Below, piece by piece: positions 50,526 to 61,016 of a stretch of DNA of 64,000 nucleotides. The notes beneath the pieces are model-generated. The model was not told the DNA's origin. It saw only the letters and a list, made by a program, of their open reading frames with translations, and searched no databases. Origin of the DNA: Methanocella paludicola SANAE. GTDB taxonomy: Archaea; Halobacteriota; Methanocellia; Methanocellales; Methanocellaceae. A program made the translations under genes and the position numbers. The stretch is from positions 2,147,501 to 2,211,500 of the forward strand of contig NC_013665.1 of NCBI RefSeq assembly GCF_000011005.1. Direction: 5' to 3'. Every line of letters starts with the position of its first letter. The first letter of the stretch is position 1.

Positions 50526-51551
50526 ATGAGTCACCCACACGCACCAAGGCGAGGATCCCTCGCGTACAGCCCGAGGGTGAGGGCCCGCAGCCAGAAGCCC
50601 AAGTACAGAAGCTGGGCCGAGCTCGGCGATCAGCCGAAGCTGCAAAGTCTGGTTGGATTCAAGGCAGGAATGTCGCATGTCGTCATGGTCGACGACAGGC
50701 CGCACAGCACCACCGAAGGCATGGAGATCTCCATACCGGTGACCATCATCGAGACCCCGGCGATGAACGTGGCGGGCATCCGCGCATACGACGACGGCCC
50801 GTACGGAAAGCACGTCCTCGCAGAGGCCTGGGTCAACGACGCCAAGGACCTGGCAAAGCTGTTCAGGCTCCCGAAGAGCGTCGACACCGACGCCCAGCTG
50901 GCAAAAGTTGCCGGCCTCGTCAAGGATGGTAAGGTCGCCGAGCTCAGGTTACTCACGTATGTGAAGACCGAGGAAGTCTCGGGCATACCCAAGAAGGTAC
51001 CGGAACTATTGGAGAACCGTGTTGCCGGCGGCAGCATGGACAAGAGATTCGAGTTCGCAAAGTCGCTACTCGGCAAGCAGGTCAAGCCCAACGACATCTT
51101 CGTCCCCGGCGAGCTTGTTGACGTTTCGGCGATCACCAAGGGTAAGGGAACCCAGGGCCCCGTCAAGAGATGGGGTATCGCCATACAGAAGCGCAAGCAC
51201 GCCCGCACCGGAAAGAAGAGGCACGTCGGCAACTTAGGCCCCTGGAACCCGCACCGCGTCAGGTGGCAGGTGCCCCAGCTCGGCCAGACCGGCTACCATC
51301 AGAGGACCGAGTACAACAAGCGCATCATCAAGCTCGGCGAGAAGGCCGAGGAAGTCACCCCCGAGGGAGGCTTTTTACACTACGGCGTTCTCCGGAACCC
51401 GTACATCGTCGTAAAGGGCTCAATTCCCGGACCCGTCAAGAGAATGGTCAGGGTCAGGCCGGCCGTGAGGCCCAAGAACATGCCCAAGCAGGCGCCTGAA
51501 GTCACCCACATCTCGAAGCAGTCCAAGCAGGGATCCTCAAGGAGGGCATAA
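50526..51551 (+). CDS. rpl3: Ribosomal protein uL3
   Basis: The 341-residue protein is a complete archaeal uL3, a 50S protein that reaches the peptidyl-transferase centre. It has the [17 protein letters not shown]-terminus, VGFKAGMSH, and the loop [20 protein letters not shown] with the W-containing finger. GGAGG lies 9 bases before the ATG at 50526. A frame extension of 9 codons upstream contains the ribosome binding site itself and is not used. The 101-base leader after the methyltransferase gene is the largest gap in this part of the operon. Confidence 0.97.
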   Translation: MSHPHAPRRGSLAYSPRVRARSQKPKYRSWAELGDQPKLQSLVGFKAGMSHVVMVDDRPHSTTEGMEISIPVTIIETPAMNVAGIRAYDDGPYGKHVLAEAWVNDAKDLAKLFRLPKSVDTDAQLAKVAGLVKDGKVAELRLLTYVKTEEVSGIPKKVPELLENRVAGGSMDKRFEFAKSLLGKQVKPNDIFVPGELVDVSAITKGKGTQGPVKRWGIAIQKRKHARTGKKRHVGNLGPWNPHRVRWQVPQLGQTGYHQRTEYNKRIIKLGEKAEEVTPEGGFLHYGVLRNPYIVVKGSIPGPVKRMVRVRPAVRPKNMPKQAPEVTHISKQSKQGSSRRA

Positions 51552-51553
51552 AA

Positions 51554-52306
51554 ATGGAAGCTAATATTTTAGATAAGAGCGGGAAGAAGGCCTCGACCAT
51601 GGAAGTACCCGAGGTCTTCAACGAGCCGTTCAGGCCGGACGTCATCAAGAAGGCCGTCCTGGCGGCACAGGCCAACAGGCTCCAGCCCTACGGCCCGGAC
51701 AGGACCGCGGGCACGCTGACCTCGGCACACTCCTGGGGCAGCGGCAGGGGCGCGGCACACGTGCCCAGGCTCACCAACGGCTCCAGGGCCGCGAGGGTCA
51801 CGCAGGCCAAGGGTGGCCGCAGCGCCCACGCGCCCAACCCGAACAAGGATTACTCCGAGAAGATCAACGACAAGGAACGCATCTTAGCGATCCGCTCGGC
51901 AGCGGCCGCGACCATGAACAAGGAGCTCGTCAAGGCGAGGGGCTACAAGTTCGAGGGCGAGCTTCCGCTGATCGTCAGCGACGACATCGAGTCCTTCACG
52001 AAGACGAAGGAAGTCGTCGAGCTACTCACCGCCATCGGCTTAGAGGCAGACCTGGAACGCGCCAAGATCAAGCAGGTCCGCGGAGGCCGCGGCAAGATGA
52101 GGGGCCGCCAGTACAAGAAGAAGGTCGGCGTCCTCATCGTGGTCGGCGAGGACAAGGGCATCGTCATGGCCGCGAGGAACATCCCCGGCTGCGACGTCGT
52201 CACGCTGGACGAGGTCAACACCGAGCTGCTGGCACCCGGCACCCAGGCGGGAAGATTAACCGTCTGGAGCGAGAGCGCGCTCAAGATGATGGAGGGCGAG
52301 CAGTAA
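51554..52306 (+). CDS. rpl4: Ribosomal protein uL4
   Basis: The 250-residue protein has the uL4 globular domain with the long basic loop around the exit tunnel ([32 protein letters not shown]) and the C-terminal [18 protein letters not shown]. It begins 2 bases after the uL3 stop and shares a base with the start of uL23 (TAATG), so translation is probably coupled. Confidence 0.97.
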   Translation: MEANILDKSGKKASTMEVPEVFNEPFRPDVIKKAVLAAQANRLQPYGPDRTAGTLTSAHSWGSGRGAAHVPRLTNGSRAARVTQAKGGRSAHAPNPNKDYSEKINDKERILAIRSAAAATMNKELVKARGYKFEGELPLIVSDDIESFTKTKEVVELLTAIGLEADLERAKIKQVRGGRGKMRGRQYKKKVGVLIVVGEDKGIVMAARNIPGCDVVTLDEVNTELLAPGTQAGRLTVWSESALKMMEGEQ

Positions 52307-52563
52307 TGGCAGCAGACGTCATAAAATACCCGTTCATCACTGAAAAGGCCACGTTATCGATGGAAAAGAACAACACCCTCCAGTTCATGGTGGGCAGGCA
52401 GGCACGCAAGGAGCAGATCAGCGCGGCCGTTGAGGACATGTACAACGTCAAGGTCGTCAAGGTCACCACGCTGATCACTTCGAGGGGCGAAAAGAAGGCC
52501 CTCGTGACGCTGGCACCCGAGAACTCGGCTGAGGAAATAGCGAGCCGGCTAGGCATCTTCTAA
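52306..52563 (+). CDS. rpl23: Ribosomal protein uL23
   Basis: The 85-residue protein has the usual archaeal uL23 length and motifs (VIKYPFITEKATLSMEKNN, VVKVTTLITSRGEKKALVTL, final ASRLGIF). uL23 sits at the tunnel exit and docks SRP and the translocon. The start overlaps the uL4 stop by one base. Confidence 0.97.
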   Translation: MAADVIKYPFITEKATLSMEKNNTLQFMVGRQARKEQISAAVEDMYNVKVVKVTTLITSRGEKKALVTLAPENSAEEIASRLGIF

Positions 52564-52576
52564 GGAGGACCGGAAC

Positions 52577-53299
52577 ATGGGAAAGCGTATAATGTCTCAG
52601 AACCGTGGTAAGGGCACCCCGACATACAGGGCAACGTCCTCTCGCTTTAAGGCGAACCTGGAGCACATCAGGACCATCGGCGACGAGACCATCAACGGAG
52701 TGATCACAGAAGTCATCCATGACACGGCGAGGAACGCGCCGATCACCCGGGTAAAGTTCGAGAACGGCGAGGAGCGCCTTATATTGGCTCCCGAGGGCGT
52801 CGGAGTCGGCGACAAGGTTGCCGTCGGCGCCGGAGCCGAGGTCACCGTAGGCAACGTGCTGCCCCTGGGCAAGATCCCGGATGGCTGCCCCGTATGCTGC
52901 ATCGAGTCGCAGCCGGGCGACGGCGGAAGCTTCGCCAGGTCGACGGGCGTGAACGCTATCGTCGTATCGCACGAAGCCAACAGGGTCGTCATCCAGCTCC
53001 CCAGCGGCGAGATGAAGTGGCTCAACCCCAAGTGTAAGGCCACCATCGGCATCGTCGCCGGCGGAGGCAGGCCGGACAAGCCGTTCGTGAAGGCCGGCAA
53101 GAAGTGGTACAAGATGGCCAACAAGGCCACCAAGTGGCCCGTTGTTCGTGGAGTTGCGATGAACGCCGTCGACCACCCGTTCGGTGGCGGCGGCAGACAG
53201 CACCCCGGCAGGCCCAAGACCGTCGGAAGGCACACCCCGCCCGGCCGTAAGGTCGGCAGCATTGCCGCGAGAAGGACCGGCATTGGCCATAAGGGATAG
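52577..53299 (+). CDS. rpl2: Ribosomal protein uL2
   Basis: The 240-residue protein is full-length, with the RNA-binding N-terminal part, the SH3-like domain (VVIQLPSGEMKWLNPKCKA) and the conserved C-terminal GVAMNAVDHPFGGGGRQHPG, which holds the universally conserved His near the peptidyl-transferase centre. AGGAGG lies 8-13 bases before the ATG. Confidence 0.97.
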   Translation: MGKRIMSQNRGKGTPTYRATSSRFKANLEHIRTIGDETINGVITEVIHDTARNAPITRVKFENGEERLILAPEGVGVGDKVAVGAGAEVTVGNVLPLGKIPDGCPVCCIESQPGDGGSFARSTGVNAIVVSHEANRVVIQLPSGEMKWLNPKCKATIGIVAGGGRPDKPFVKAGKKWYKMANKATKWPVVRGVAMNAVDHPFGGGGRQHPGRPKTVGRHTPPGRKVGSIAARRTGIGHKG

Positions 53300-53312
53300 G
53301 AAGTGATCATTA

Positions 53313-53735
53313 ATGGTATCAAAGCAAGCTAAGGGTTCGTCAAGGCTGCCCAAGAGAAAGGAAGAGTTCACCTACAGGGGCAACTCCATCGCGGACCTCA
53401 AGAAAATGGACTTAAACCAGGTCGCGGCCCTTCTCCCCTCCCGCCAGAGGAGGAAGATCAAGAGGGGCTTCACCGAGGAAGAGCAGAAGATCATCGACGC
53501 CATCAAGGCGGGCGAGATGAAGATCAAGACCCACGTCAGGGAAATGATCATTCTCCCGGAGATGATCGGCGTGACCTTCGAGATCCACACCGGCAAGGAG
53601 TGGAAGCCCGTCGAGGTCATGCCCGAGATGGTCGGGCACTACATCGGCGAGTTCGCGCTCACTAGAAAGCCCGTGAACCACGGCTCGGCCGGTATCGGTG
53701 CCACGAGAGGCAGCAAGTACGTGCCGCTGAAGTAA
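53313..53735 (+). CDS. rps19: Ribosomal protein uS19
   Basis: The 140-residue archaeal uS19 has an N-terminal extension typical of archaea and eukaryotes ([20 protein letters not shown]). The core has [36 protein letters not shown] and the C-terminal [14 protein letters not shown]. It is a 30S head protein contacting uS13 and the A-site tRNA. Confidence 0.97.
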   Translation: MVSKQAKGSSRLPKRKEEFTYRGNSIADLKKMDLNQVAALLPSRQRRKIKRGFTEEEQKIIDAIKAGEMKIKTHVREMIILPEMIGVTFEIHTGKEWKPVEVMPEMVGHYIGEFALTRKPVNHGSAGIGATRGSKYVPLK

Positions 53736-53746
53736 GGTGATGTGAA

Positions 53747-54214
53747 ATGTCGAAAGTTGAATATTCCGCTAAATTCGACCCCGCCACCACCGCTAAGGCA
53801 ATGGCGTACGAGCTGAACGTCTCTCCCAAGCACTGCATCGAGATCCTTCGCGAGATCAAGGGCAAGAAGGTCACCACTGTCAAGACCTTCCTCGAGGACG
53901 TCATCGAGAAGAAGAAGTCCGTGCCGTTCAAGCGGTTCAACCGGAACGTGGGCCACAAGAGGCACCAGACCGGCTGGGACGCGGGCCGTTACCCGGTCAA
54001 GGCATGCGGCGAGATCCTCAAGGTGATCAAGAACGCCGAGGCTAACGCAGAGTACAAGGGCCTCGACACCGAGAACATGCGCATAATTCACGCGGCCTCC
54101 AAGAAGGGCCACGTGACGCGCGGCATGATGCCGAGGGCAATGGGCCGGGCCACCGACTGGAACATCGAGACGGTGACCGTGGAAGTAGTATTAGGAGAAG
54201 GAGAGGTGCGTTAG
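53747..54214 (+). CDS. rpl22: Ribosomal protein uL22
   Basis: The 155-residue protein has the uL22 core with the tunnel-lining hairpin ([31 protein letters not shown]) and the N-terminal [12 protein letters not shown]-type segment (here [20 protein letters not shown]). GGTGATGTG precedes the ATG. The stop is 1 base before the TTG start of uS3. Confidence 0.97.
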   Translation: MSKVEYSAKFDPATTAKAMAYELNVSPKHCIEILREIKGKKVTTVKTFLEDVIEKKKSVPFKRFNRNVGHKRHQTGWDAGRYPVKACGEILKVIKNAEANAEYKGLDTENMRIIHAASKKGHVTRGMMPRAMGRATDWNIETVTVEVVLGEGEVR

Positions 54215-54215
54215 A

Positions 54216-55094
54216 TTGGCAGTTGAAAAGAAATTCGTCCAGGACGGCTTCAAGAAGGCCATGATCGACGAGTTCTTCCTCGAGAAGCTCGAGAGGGCTG
54301 GCTACGGCGGCATGGACATCAACAGGACCCCCATGGGTACCCAGATCACCATCCGCGCCGAGAAGCCGGGCATGATCATCGGCAAGTCCGGCAAGATGAT
54401 CCGGAAGTTCACGAAGGACCTGGACGTCAGGTTCAAGATGGACAACCCGCAGATCGACGTGCAGGAAGTCAAGAGGCCCGAGCTCAACGCCCAGATGATG
54501 GCCACGAGGCTCGCTAACGCTCTCGAGAGAGGCTGGTACTTCCGTAAGGCAGGCCAGTCCACGCTCCAGAGGATCATGGACTCCGGCGCAATGGGCGTCG
54601 AGATCGTGATCGCGGGCAAGCTTACCGGCCCCAGGAAGAGGACCGAGAAGTTCATCGCCGGCTACATCAAGCACTGCGGCAAGCCCGTCGAGGAGTTCGT
54701 CGACGTCGGCTACGCCCGTGCAAAGAAGAAGCTCGGCATCATCGGCGTAAAAGTCAGGATCATGCCCCCGGGATCGGTACTTCCGGACCACATCGAAGTG
54801 CTCCCCATTAAGAAGGAAGAGGCTAAGCCCGCCACCCCGGCCGTAACGGCCCCGGCAGCAGAGGTCAAGCCCTCCGAGGGAGCGGCGGCGGAGGTCGAGA
54901 AGATCATCGCCGAGTCCGAGAAGGCCGAGAAGGCCGAGGCAAAGCCCGCAGAGGAGAAGGCCCGCAGGCCGCCCAGGCGCCAGCAGAAGAAGCCCGCTGC
55001 GAGGCCGGCCGCTGAGACGGCCCCGGCCGCGGCAAAGCCCGCTGAGGCGGCGCCCGCCGAGCAGCCCAAAGAAGAACCCAAGAGGGAAGAATAA
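54216..55094 (+). CDS. rps3: Ribosomal protein uS3 with an Ala/Lys/Glu/Pro tail
   Basis: The 292-residue protein has the KH domain ([32 protein letters not shown]) and the uS3 C-terminal domain up to about residue 205. A tail of about 85 low-complexity residues follows (Ala, Glu, Lys, Pro), ending in basic [10 protein letters not shown] and an acidic stretch. The start codon is TTG (54216), with GGAGAGGTG upstream inside uL22. The stop overlaps the uL29 start by one base. Confidence 0.96.
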   Translation: MAVEKKFVQDGFKKAMIDEFFLEKLERAGYGGMDINRTPMGTQITIRAEKPGMIIGKSGKMIRKFTKDLDVRFKMDNPQIDVQEVKRPELNAQMMATRLANALERGWYFRKAGQSTLQRIMDSGAMGVEIVIAGKLTGPRKRTEKFIAGYIKHCGKPVEEFVDVGYARAKKKLGIIGVKVRIMPPGSVLPDHIEVLPIKKEEAKPATPAVTAPAAEVKPSEGAAAEVEKIIAESEKAEKAEAKPAEEKARRPPRRQQKKPAARPAAETAPAAAKPAEAAPAEQPKEEPKREE

Positions 55095-55294
55095 TGGCGA
55101 TCGTCAGAGCAAAAGAGATACGCGAGATGTCCGACGACCAGGTCGAGAAACAGCTCAAGGACCTGCGCAACGAGCTCCTCAAGGAGCGCGCTATCACGTC
55201 GACTGGCGGCGCGCCGGAGAGCCCTGGCAGGATCAGGGAACTAAGGCGCACCATCGCGAGGATCCTCACCATACGCAAGGAGGAGAAGAAGTAA
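55094..55294 (+). CDS. rpl29: Ribosomal protein uL29
   Basis: The 66-residue two-helix protein has [20 protein letters not shown] and the final [16 protein letters not shown], the standard uL29 pattern. It shares one base with the stop of uS3 and ends 1 base before aIF1. Confidence 0.96.
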   Translation: MAIVRAKEIREMSDDQVEKQLKDLRNELLKERAITSTGGAPESPGRIRELRRTIARILTIRKEEKK

Positions 55295-55295
55295 A

Positions 55296-55601
55296 GTGGC
55301 GGTCTGTGACAAGTGCGGGCTCCCCGAAGACCTGTGTGTCTGCGAGGAGATCGTCAAAGAGTCCATGCGCGTGAAGATCACGCTCGACAAGAGGCGATTC
55401 GGCAAGTACGCGACGGTCATCCAGGGCCTCGATGGCAGGGACATCGATCTAAAAGAGCTGTCCAGCCTCCTGAAGGCGAAATGCGCCTGCGGGGGCACCA
55501 TCAAGGATAACGTCATCGAGCTCCAGGGCGACCACAAGGAGAAGGTCAAGGAAATTCTCCAGACGATCGGGTACTCTTCCGGGCTGATCGACGTGAAATG
55601 A
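55296..55601 (+). CDS. Translation initiation factor aIF1 (SUI1)
   Basis: The 101-residue protein has a short zinc-knuckle-like N-terminus ([15 protein letters not shown]) and a complete SUI1 domain ([38 protein letters not shown], final GYSSGLIDV). aIF1 acts at the 30S P site in start-codon choice. The start is GTG at 55296. Its position between uL29 and RNase P component 1 is usual for Euryarchaeota. Confidence 0.95.
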   Translation: MAVCDKCGLPEDLCVCEEIVKESMRVKITLDKRRFGKYATVIQGLDGRDIDLKELSSLLKAKCACGGTIKDNVIELQGDHKEKVKEILQTIGYSSGLIDVK

Positions 55602-55623
55602 ACACTCATGGAAGCATGCGTCA

Positions 55624-55896
55624 ATGGACCTCGCGCCCGAGAATCTGATATATCATGAGCTCATCGGCCTGCCCGTGGAAGTAGAATCCGCGGGCTACAG
55701 GCTGAAGGGCGTCGTGGTGGATGAAACGCGCAACATGCTCGTCATCGGCGTCAACGGGGCCGATAAAAAGGTCCCGAAGAACGCATGCGCCTTCATCTTC
55801 ACCCTCCCCGACGGGAGGCGTGTAAAGGTCCTCGGCACACTATTACAATCACAACCCGAAAACCGCATTCCAAAAAGAAAAAAGAGAGGGAAGTGA
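55624..55896 (+). CDS. rnp1: Ribonuclease P protein component 1
   Basis: The 90-residue protein matches archaeal Rnp1/Rpp29 (Pop4): NLIYHELIGLPVEVESA, KGVVVDETRNMLVI and a Sm-like barrel ending in a basic tail (NRIPKRKKRGK). It binds the RNase P RNA with Rnp4. It lies in the ribosomal operon between aIF1 and uS17, the common archaeal order. Confidence 0.96.
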   Translation: MDLAPENLIYHELIGLPVEVESAGYRLKGVVVDETRNMLVIGVNGADKKVPKNACAFIFTLPDGRRVKVLGTLLQSQPENRIPKRKKRGK

Positions 55897-55930
55897 CCGG
55901 TCTACCGGTTAACCCCAAAGAGGAATTCAC

Positions 55931-56263
55931 ATGGAAGGAAAAGTAAAAGACATCGGACTAAATGTCCCGGCACCAGAGTCGGCCTGTACCGACCCGAACT
56001 GCCCGTTCCACGGCCACCTGAGCGTCAGGGGCCAGTTACTGGACGGCGTGGTCGTCTCGTCCAAAATGGACAAGACCGTCGTGGTGCAGCGCGAATACTT
56101 AAAGCGCAACATTAAATTTGACAGGTACGAGAAGAGGAGGTCAAAGCTCCACGCTCACAACCCGCCCTGCATCAATGCGAAAGAGGGCGACAAGGTCATG
56201 ATCGCGGAGTGCAGGCCCCTCTCGAAGACTAAGACGTTCGTCGTGGTGGAGGTCTCGAAATGA
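55931..56263 (+). CDS. rps17: Ribosomal protein uS17
   Basis: The 110-residue archaeal uS17 has an N-terminal extension with [10 protein letters not shown] and an OB fold ([47 protein letters not shown]). GAGGAATTCAC lies before the ATG. The stop overlaps the uL14 start by 4 bases (ATGA). Confidence 0.96.
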   Translation: MEGKVKDIGLNVPAPESACTDPNCPFHGHLSVRGQLLDGVVVSSKMDKTVVVQREYLKRNIKFDRYEKRRSKLHAHNPPCINAKEGDKVMIAECRPLSKTKTFVVVEVSK

Positions 56264-56658
56264 GGGCGATGAAGGCGAAGGTGCCAAGGTCGATCCACAC
56301 CGCCACCCGGCTGGACGTGGCCGACAACACGGGCGCCAGGCTCGTCGAGGTCATCTCCGTGCTCAAGTACCGTGGCCGCAAGAACCGTATGCCCAAGGCG
56401 GGCATCGGCGAGATCTTCATCGGCTCGGTCAAGAAGGGCACCCCGGAAATGAGGAAGCAGATCGTCCGCTGCGTGGTCATAAGGCAGAAGAAGGAGTTCC
56501 GCAGGCCGAACGGTCTCAGGGTCTCTTTTGATGATAACGCCTGCGTGCTCGTGGATGAGAACAACGACCCCAAGGGTACCGAGATCAAGGGTCCGGTCGC
56601 CAGGGAAGTCGCCGAGCGCTACGCGAAGATCGGCTCGACGGCCACCACCATCGTATGA
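56260..56658 (+). CDS. rpl14: Ribosomal protein uL14
   Basis: The 132-residue protein has the uL14 signature ([51 protein letters not shown]). It forms intersubunit bridges on the 50S face. Its start overlaps the uS17 stop by four bases, indicating translational coupling. Confidence 0.97.
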   Translation: MRAMKAKVPRSIHTATRLDVADNTGARLVEVISVLKYRGRKNRMPKAGIGEIFIGSVKKGTPEMRKQIVRCVVIRQKKEFRRPNGLRVSFDDNACVLVDENNDPKGTEIKGPVAREVAERYAKIGSTATTIV

Positions 56659-56669
56659 GGTGTAATATC

Positions 56670-57029
56670 ATGGTCACATCATCACAGCCGAGAAAGCAGA
56701 GAAAGTACAGGTACACCGCTCCCCTGCACATCAAGAGCAAGTTCTTGAACTCGCACGTTAGCGAGGACGTAGCCAAGGAGAACGGGGTCAAGACCATCCG
56801 TGTCATCGAGGGCGACACCGTGAAGGTCATGAGAGGCGACCACGCCGGTACCGAGGGCAAAGTCCGCGAGGTCGACGTCAAGCACGAGAGCGTCACCGTC
56901 GACGGAGTATCCGAAGTGAAGGCCGACGGCAAGGAAGTGCCCCGCAGGATCCACGCTTCGAACCTGCTCATCACGAAGCTCAACCTTGACGACGAGCGCC
57001 GTCTCGGAAAGAAGGGAGGCAAGAAGTAA
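56670..57029 (+). CDS. rpl24: Ribosomal protein uL24
   Basis: The 119-residue archaeal uL24 has SSQPRKQRKYRYTAPLHIKS and a KOW motif (VIEGDTVKVMRGDHAGTEGK). The ATG at 56670 has GAGGTG 8 bases upstream; an in-frame ATG at 56655 lies before that site. The stop shares one base with the start of eS4. Confidence 0.96.
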   Translation: MVTSSQPRKQRKYRYTAPLHIKSKFLNSHVSEDVAKENGVKTIRVIEGDTVKVMRGDHAGTEGKVREVDVKHESVTVDGVSEVKADGKEVPRRIHASNLLITKLNLDDERRLGKKGGKK

Positions 57030-57733
57030 TGTCACAACATTTAAAGAGAGTCGCGGCACCGCGCAGCTGGCCCATCACCCGGAAGACCTCCAAGTGGGTC
57101 GCCAAGCCGTCCCCGGGCCCGCACTCCGAAGAGTACGGCATGCCGCTCATCGTAGTATTAAGGGACTTACTCCATGTGGCCGACAAGGCCAAGGAAATAA
57201 AGCAGATCCTGCATGAGGGTAAGGTCCTCGTCGACGGGAAGGTCCGCAAAGACCACCACTTCCCCGTGGGCCTGTTCGACGTCATATCGATCCCCGACAT
57301 CAGCGCGAACTACCGCGTCATGATCGGCCAGGATGGCAAGTTCAAGCTTGTGCCCGTCAGCGACGCTAACTCAAAGCTCCTCAAGATCGTCAACAAGACG
57401 ACCGTGACGGGCGGCAGGACGCAGCTGAACTTCCACGATGGCACGACGATGCTCGCCAGCAACGACTATCACACCAAGGACTCGATCATCCTCAAGGTGC
57501 CCGAGAAGTCGATCGACCAGCACTTCAAGTACGAGGTCGGCAGCACGGCGTTCGTCACCGGCGGCAAGCACGCCGGCGTCGTCGGCAAGATCAAGGAGAT
57601 AAGGATCATCAAGTCCACCACTCCGAACCGCATCACGATCAGCACCCCGGCGGGCGACTTCGACACCGTAGAAAGGTACGTTGTCGTCGTCGGCAAGGAT
57701 ACGCCGGCCATTGACCTGGGGGTTAAGGCATGA
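57029..57733 (+). CDS. rps4e: Ribosomal protein eS4
   Basis: The 234-residue protein is archaeal/eukaryotic-type S4, with [20 protein letters not shown], an S4-like domain ([37 protein letters not shown]) and a C-terminal KOW ([18 protein letters not shown]). It overlaps uL5 by 4 bases. Confidence 0.97.
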   Translation: MSQHLKRVAAPRSWPITRKTSKWVAKPSPGPHSEEYGMPLIVVLRDLLHVADKAKEIKQILHEGKVLVDGKVRKDHHFPVGLFDVISIPDISANYRVMIGQDGKFKLVPVSDANSKLLKIVNKTTVTGGRTQLNFHDGTTMLASNDYHTKDSIILKVPEKSIDQHFKYEVGSTAFVTGGKHAGVVGKIKEIRIIKSTTPNRITISTPAGDFDTVERYVVVVGKDTPAIDLGVKA

Positions 57734-58242
57734 GCGACAACGCCATGAGAACTCCGAGGATAGAGAAGGTCACGGTGCACATGAGCGTGGGCGAGTCCGG
57801 CAAGAAGCTCTCCAACGCCGAGATGATCATGCAGACCATCACCGGCCAGAAGCCCGTGAGGAACTTCGCCCAAAAAACGTTGCCGGCGTTCGGCATCAAG
57901 AAGGGCGAGGCGATCGGCTGCAAGGTCACCCTGAGGGGCGCGAAGGCCGAGAAGTTCCTGAACACCGCGTTCGCGATCAAAGAAAAATCGCTCAACGTCA
58001 AGTCCTTCGATAAGAACGGCAACTTTGCTTTCGGTATCGAGGAGCACACCGATTTCCCCGGCCTGGAATATGACCCGGAGATCGGGATCTACGGCATGGA
58101 CGTCATCGTCTCCATCGAGAGGCCCGGGTACAGGATCAAGCGCAGGAAGGCACAGCAGCAAGAGATCCCCGCCGGCCACAAGCTGACGAAGGACGACTCG
58201 ATCGCATTCTTAGGCAACAAGTACGGCGTGGAGGTAAAATAA
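57730..58242 (+). CDS. rpl5: Ribosomal protein uL5
   Basis: The 170-residue protein has [58 protein letters not shown] and [16 protein letters not shown], as in archaeal uL5, which binds 5S rRNA. It shares one base with the following uS14 start (TAATG). Confidence 0.97.
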   Translation: MSDNAMRTPRIEKVTVHMSVGESGKKLSNAEMIMQTITGQKPVRNFAQKTLPAFGIKKGEAIGCKVTLRGAKAEKFLNTAFAIKEKSLNVKSFDKNGNFAFGIEEHTDFPGLEYDPEIGIYGMDVIVSIERPGYRIKRRKAQQQEIPAGHKLTKDDSIAFLGNKYGVEVK

Positions 58243-58394
58243 TGGAGAGGTCAGGCAAGAAGTTCGGCCGGGGCGCAAACGTGTGCCGCCGGTGCGGCCG
58301 CCATCAGGCCCTCATCCGAAAGTACGGCGTGTACGTATGCCGCCAGTGCTTCCGGGAGATCGCGCTGGACATGGGCTTTGAAAAGTACGAGTGA
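58242..58394 (+). CDS. rps14: Ribosomal protein uS14 (zinc-binding form)
   Basis: The 50-residue frame reads [40 protein letters not shown] and ends MGFEKYE. It carries two CxxC pairs that bind one zinc. The length and sequence are typical of archaeal uS14. It is placed between uL5 and uS8 as expected and overlaps the uL5 stop by one base. Confidence 0.97.
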   Translation: MERSGKKFGRGANVCRRCGRHQALIRKYGVYVCRQCFREIALDMGFEKYE

Positions 58395-58404
58395 GGTGGA
58401 TAAA

Positions 58405-58797
58405 ATGGTTATGTTAGACCCCCTGGCCAACGCTCTGTCCGTGATCAAGAACGCCGAATCGACCGGAAAACACGAGGTCACCATCAACCCTGCCTCCAAG
58501 ATCATCGGGAACGTCCTGAAGGTCATGCAGGATCAGGGCTATGTAGGCGAATACGAGTTCATCGACAACGGCAAGGCCGGAATGTTAAATGTAAAGCTTA
58601 TAGGCAAGATCAACAAGTGCGGCATCATCAAGCCGCGGTTCGCCGTGGGCAAGGCGGAGTTCGAGAAGTGGGAGAAGAGATACCTCCCCGCGAGGAACTT
58701 CGGCATGCTCATACTGACCACTTCGCAGGGCGTCATGTCACACTACGACGCAGCGACGAAGGGCATCGGCGGCGAGCTCTTAGCTTATGTATATTAA
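58405..58797 (+). CDS. rps8: Ribosomal protein uS8
   Basis: The 130-residue protein has [15 protein letters not shown] at the N-terminus and [20 protein letters not shown], the conserved C-terminal 16S rRNA-binding part. The ATG at 58405 has GAGGTGG upstream, between the uS14 stop and this start; a frame opening at 58378 lies inside uS14 and is not used. Confidence 0.96.
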   Translation: MVMLDPLANALSVIKNAESTGKHEVTINPASKIIGNVLKVMQDQGYVGEYEFIDNGKAGMLNVKLIGKINKCGIIKPRFAVGKAEFEKWEKRYLPARNFGMLILTTSQGVMSHYDAATKGIGGELLAYVY

Positions 58798-58806
58798 GGT
58801 GGAACA

Positions 58807-59340
58807 ATGGCAGCAGAATCGCTCATTGAGGTAAACGTCCCCCAGGGTGTAACCGTGACGTTAAGCGGTGCAACGTTGACCGTGAAGGGTCAAAAGGGGC
58901 AGGTATCCCGGGAACTCAGGTTCCCCGGCATCCGCATGGCCTCGGCCGACGGTAAGATCACCGTCGAGGCCTCCAAGGTCGACAAGCAGACCAAGGCCAC
59001 GGTCGGTACCTTCGCTTCGCACATCCGCAACATGATCAAGGGTGTCACCGAAGGGTACGAGTACAACATGAAGATCGTCTACTCTCACTTCCCTATCCAG
59101 GTGAAGGTCGAGGGCAAGGACAAGGTATCGATCGGGAACTTCCTCGGAGAGAGAAAGCCGAGGTACGCGTCCATTATGGGAGAAACGAAGGTCAACGTGG
59201 CCGGCGACAAAGTATCCGTCACCGGTAACAACAAGGAGCACGTCGGCCAGACGGCGGCCAACATCGAGCAGGCCTGCAAGATCAGGAACCGCGATCCCAG
59301 GGTATTCCAGGACGGCGTATACATCATCAACAAGGCGTGA
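58807..59340 (+). CDS. rpl6: Ribosomal protein uL6
   Basis: The 177-residue protein has two uL6 domains, with VTEGYEYNMKIVYSHFPIQV, FLGERKPRYASIMGETKV and the final RNRDPRVFQDGVYIINKA. It lies near the GTPase centre of the 50S subunit. The ATG at 58807 has AAGGTGG upstream. Confidence 0.97.
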   Translation: MAAESLIEVNVPQGVTVTLSGATLTVKGQKGQVSRELRFPGIRMASADGKITVEASKVDKQTKATVGTFASHIRNMIKGVTEGYEYNMKIVYSHFPIQVKVEGKDKVSIGNFLGERKPRYASIMGETKVNVAGDKVSVTGNNKEHVGQTAANIEQACKIRNRDPRVFQDGVYIINKA

Positions 59341-59345
59341 TCATC

Positions 59346-59996
59346 ATGGCACCGAAGAAGAAAGTGGAAGAAGTAGAAGAGGCTAAGGTCGAGAAGACGA
59401 CCAAGAAGGCCCCAAAGAAGGCTCCGGCAAAGGCCTCTAAGAAGAAGGCCGAGGAAAAGCCCGTCGAGGCTGAGACCAAGCCCGTCGAGGCCGAAAAGCC
59501 CGTAGAAGAGCCCAAGGCCGAAGAAGAAAAGCCCGAGAAGCCGTTCACCACGAAGAAGCCCCGGCCCCTGCCCCGCCCCGTCGAGAAGACAGAGCTGGAC
59601 CTGGACGAGGAGACCCGGAGACTGCTGGGCGCGAGGAAGACTAACAAGGCTTCCCTGCCCGAGTTCAACAGGATCGACTCTCACAAGAACAAGAGCCTCA
59701 AGGTAAGCTGGAGAAAGCCGAAGGGCCACCACAGCCAGATGCGCAGGCAGCGCAAGGCGAAGGGCTCCCTGGTAAAGATAGGGTTCGGCTCGCCCGCGGC
59801 CGTCAGGGGACTACACTCCTCAGGATATGAGGAAATACTGGTTCACCGCCCGCAGGACGTCCAGGGCATCACCAGGACCCAGGCGATCCGCGTCGCCGGC
59901 GGCGTCGGCAAGAAGAAGCAGGCCGAGATCGAGAAGGCGGCGAAGGAGCTCAACATCAAGGTGCTCAACCCGCTCAACACGTTCGAGGAGGTATAA
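59346..59996 (+). CDS. rpl32e: Ribosomal protein eL32 with a long charged N-terminal extension
   Basis: The C-terminal 125 residues are a standard eL32 (LPEFNRIDSHKNKSLKVSWR, KPKGHHSQMRRQRKAKGS, HRPQDVQGITRTQAIRVAGG). The first 80 or so residues are of low complexity, rich in Lys, Glu, Ala and Pro, with repeats around KPVEAE. The ATG at 59346 is preferred over GTG at 59337, which overlaps the uL6 stop. Confidence 0.94.
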   Translation: MAPKKKVEEVEEAKVEKTTKKAPKKAPAKASKKKAEEKPVEAETKPVEAEKPVEEPKAEEEKPEKPFTTKKPRPLPRPVEKTELDLDEETRRLLGARKTNKASLPEFNRIDSHKNKSLKVSWRKPKGHHSQMRRQRKAKGSLVKIGFGSPAAVRGLHSSGYEEILVHRPQDVQGITRTQAIRVAGGVGKKKQAEIEKAAKELNIKVLNPLNTFEEV

Positions 59997-59999
59997 GAC

Positions 60000-60443
60000 A
60001 TGGCCGACTTAGCGAACCAGAAGAGGCTTGCTGCCGCCCTGTTAAAGGTCGGCGTCACCCGTGTCTGGATGGACCCCGAGAAGCTCGAGGACATCGCGAC
60101 CGCCATCACCCGTGAGGACATAAGGGGCCTCATCGAGGCAGGCACCGTCAAGCGGAGGCCCAAGGTGGGCATCAGCCGCGGCCGTGCACGCGCACGGGAC
60201 ATCAAGCGCGCAAAGGGCCACAGGAAGGGCCATGGCAGCCGCAGAGGCGCCGCAGGGGCCCGCGCTCCCAAGAAGGAGCAGTGGATGCGCAAGATCAGGG
60301 CACAGAGGAAAGTCCTGAGAGAGATGAGAGAAGAAAAGACGATTGACGCCCACAACTACCGGATATTATACCGGAAGGCGAAGGGCGGAGAGTTCAGGAA
60401 CGTAGCACACCTGAAGTCGTACATCGCATACCAGAAGAAGTGA
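60000..60443 (+). CDS. rpl19e: Ribosomal protein eL19
   Basis: The 147-residue protein has [40 protein letters not shown] and [15 protein letters not shown]-type text (here [13 protein letters not shown]), the eL19 pattern, with a long basic C-terminal helix ([19 protein letters not shown]). GAGGTATAAG lies before the ATG. Confidence 0.97.
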   Translation: MADLANQKRLAAALLKVGVTRVWMDPEKLEDIATAITREDIRGLIEAGTVKRRPKVGISRGRARARDIKRAKGHRKGHGSRRGAAGARAPKKEQWMRKIRAQRKVLREMREEKTIDAHNYRILYRKAKGGEFRNVAHLKSYIAYQKK

Positions 60444-60448
60444 TCACT

Positions 60449-61015
60449 ATGGCAACAGGACCAAGATATAGAGTAGCCTTCAGGAGGCGCCGGGAAGGTA
60501 AGACCGACTACCACCAGAGGCTCAGGCTCATCGTTTCCCGCAAGCCGAGGCTTGTCGTCCGCGGCTCGCTCAGCGACTACGTCGCGCAGATCATCGTGAC
60601 GAAGCCGGAGGGCGACCAGGTGCTGGCAGCGGCATCGGCGAAGGAGCTGGCAAAGACGTACGGGTACAAGGGAGCCCCGAAGAACACCAGCGCAGCATAC
60701 CTCACGGGCATGCTGGCCGGCCTCAAGGCAAAGGAGGCCGGAGTGGACGAGGCTATCCTCGACATCGGCCTGGCGACGAACAGAAAGGGCTCGAAGGTCT
60801 ACGCGGCGCTCAAGGGCGCCATCGACGCGGGCCTCGCCATCCCGTGCAGCGAGGAAGTTTTCCCGTCCGACGACCGCATCCGCGGAGAGCACGTCGTGGG
60901 GAACGCAAAGAGCACCTTCTCCCAGTACGAGAAGCGCGGCCTCAAGGCCGCCGACCTGCCGGCGCACTTCGATGAAGTGAAAGAGAAGATCATGAAATCA
61001 TACGAGGGTAAGTAA
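60449..61015 (+). CDS. rpl18: Ribosomal protein uL18
   Basis: The 188-residue archaeal uL18 (with L18e-like extension) has [36 protein letters not shown] and [16 protein letters not shown], and binds 5S rRNA. The ATG at 60449 is chosen because the sequence then begins as in relatives; GTG 60440 is inside the eL19 stop region. Confidence 0.95.
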   Translation: MATGPRYRVAFRRRREGKTDYHQRLRLIVSRKPRLVVRGSLSDYVAQIIVTKPEGDQVLAAASAKELAKTYGYKGAPKNTSAAYLTGMLAGLKAKEAGVDEAILDIGLATNRKGSKVYAALKGAIDAGLAIPCSEEVFPSDDRIRGEHVVGNAKSTFSQYEKRGLKAADLPAHFDEVKEKIMKSYEGK

Positions 61016-61016
61016 A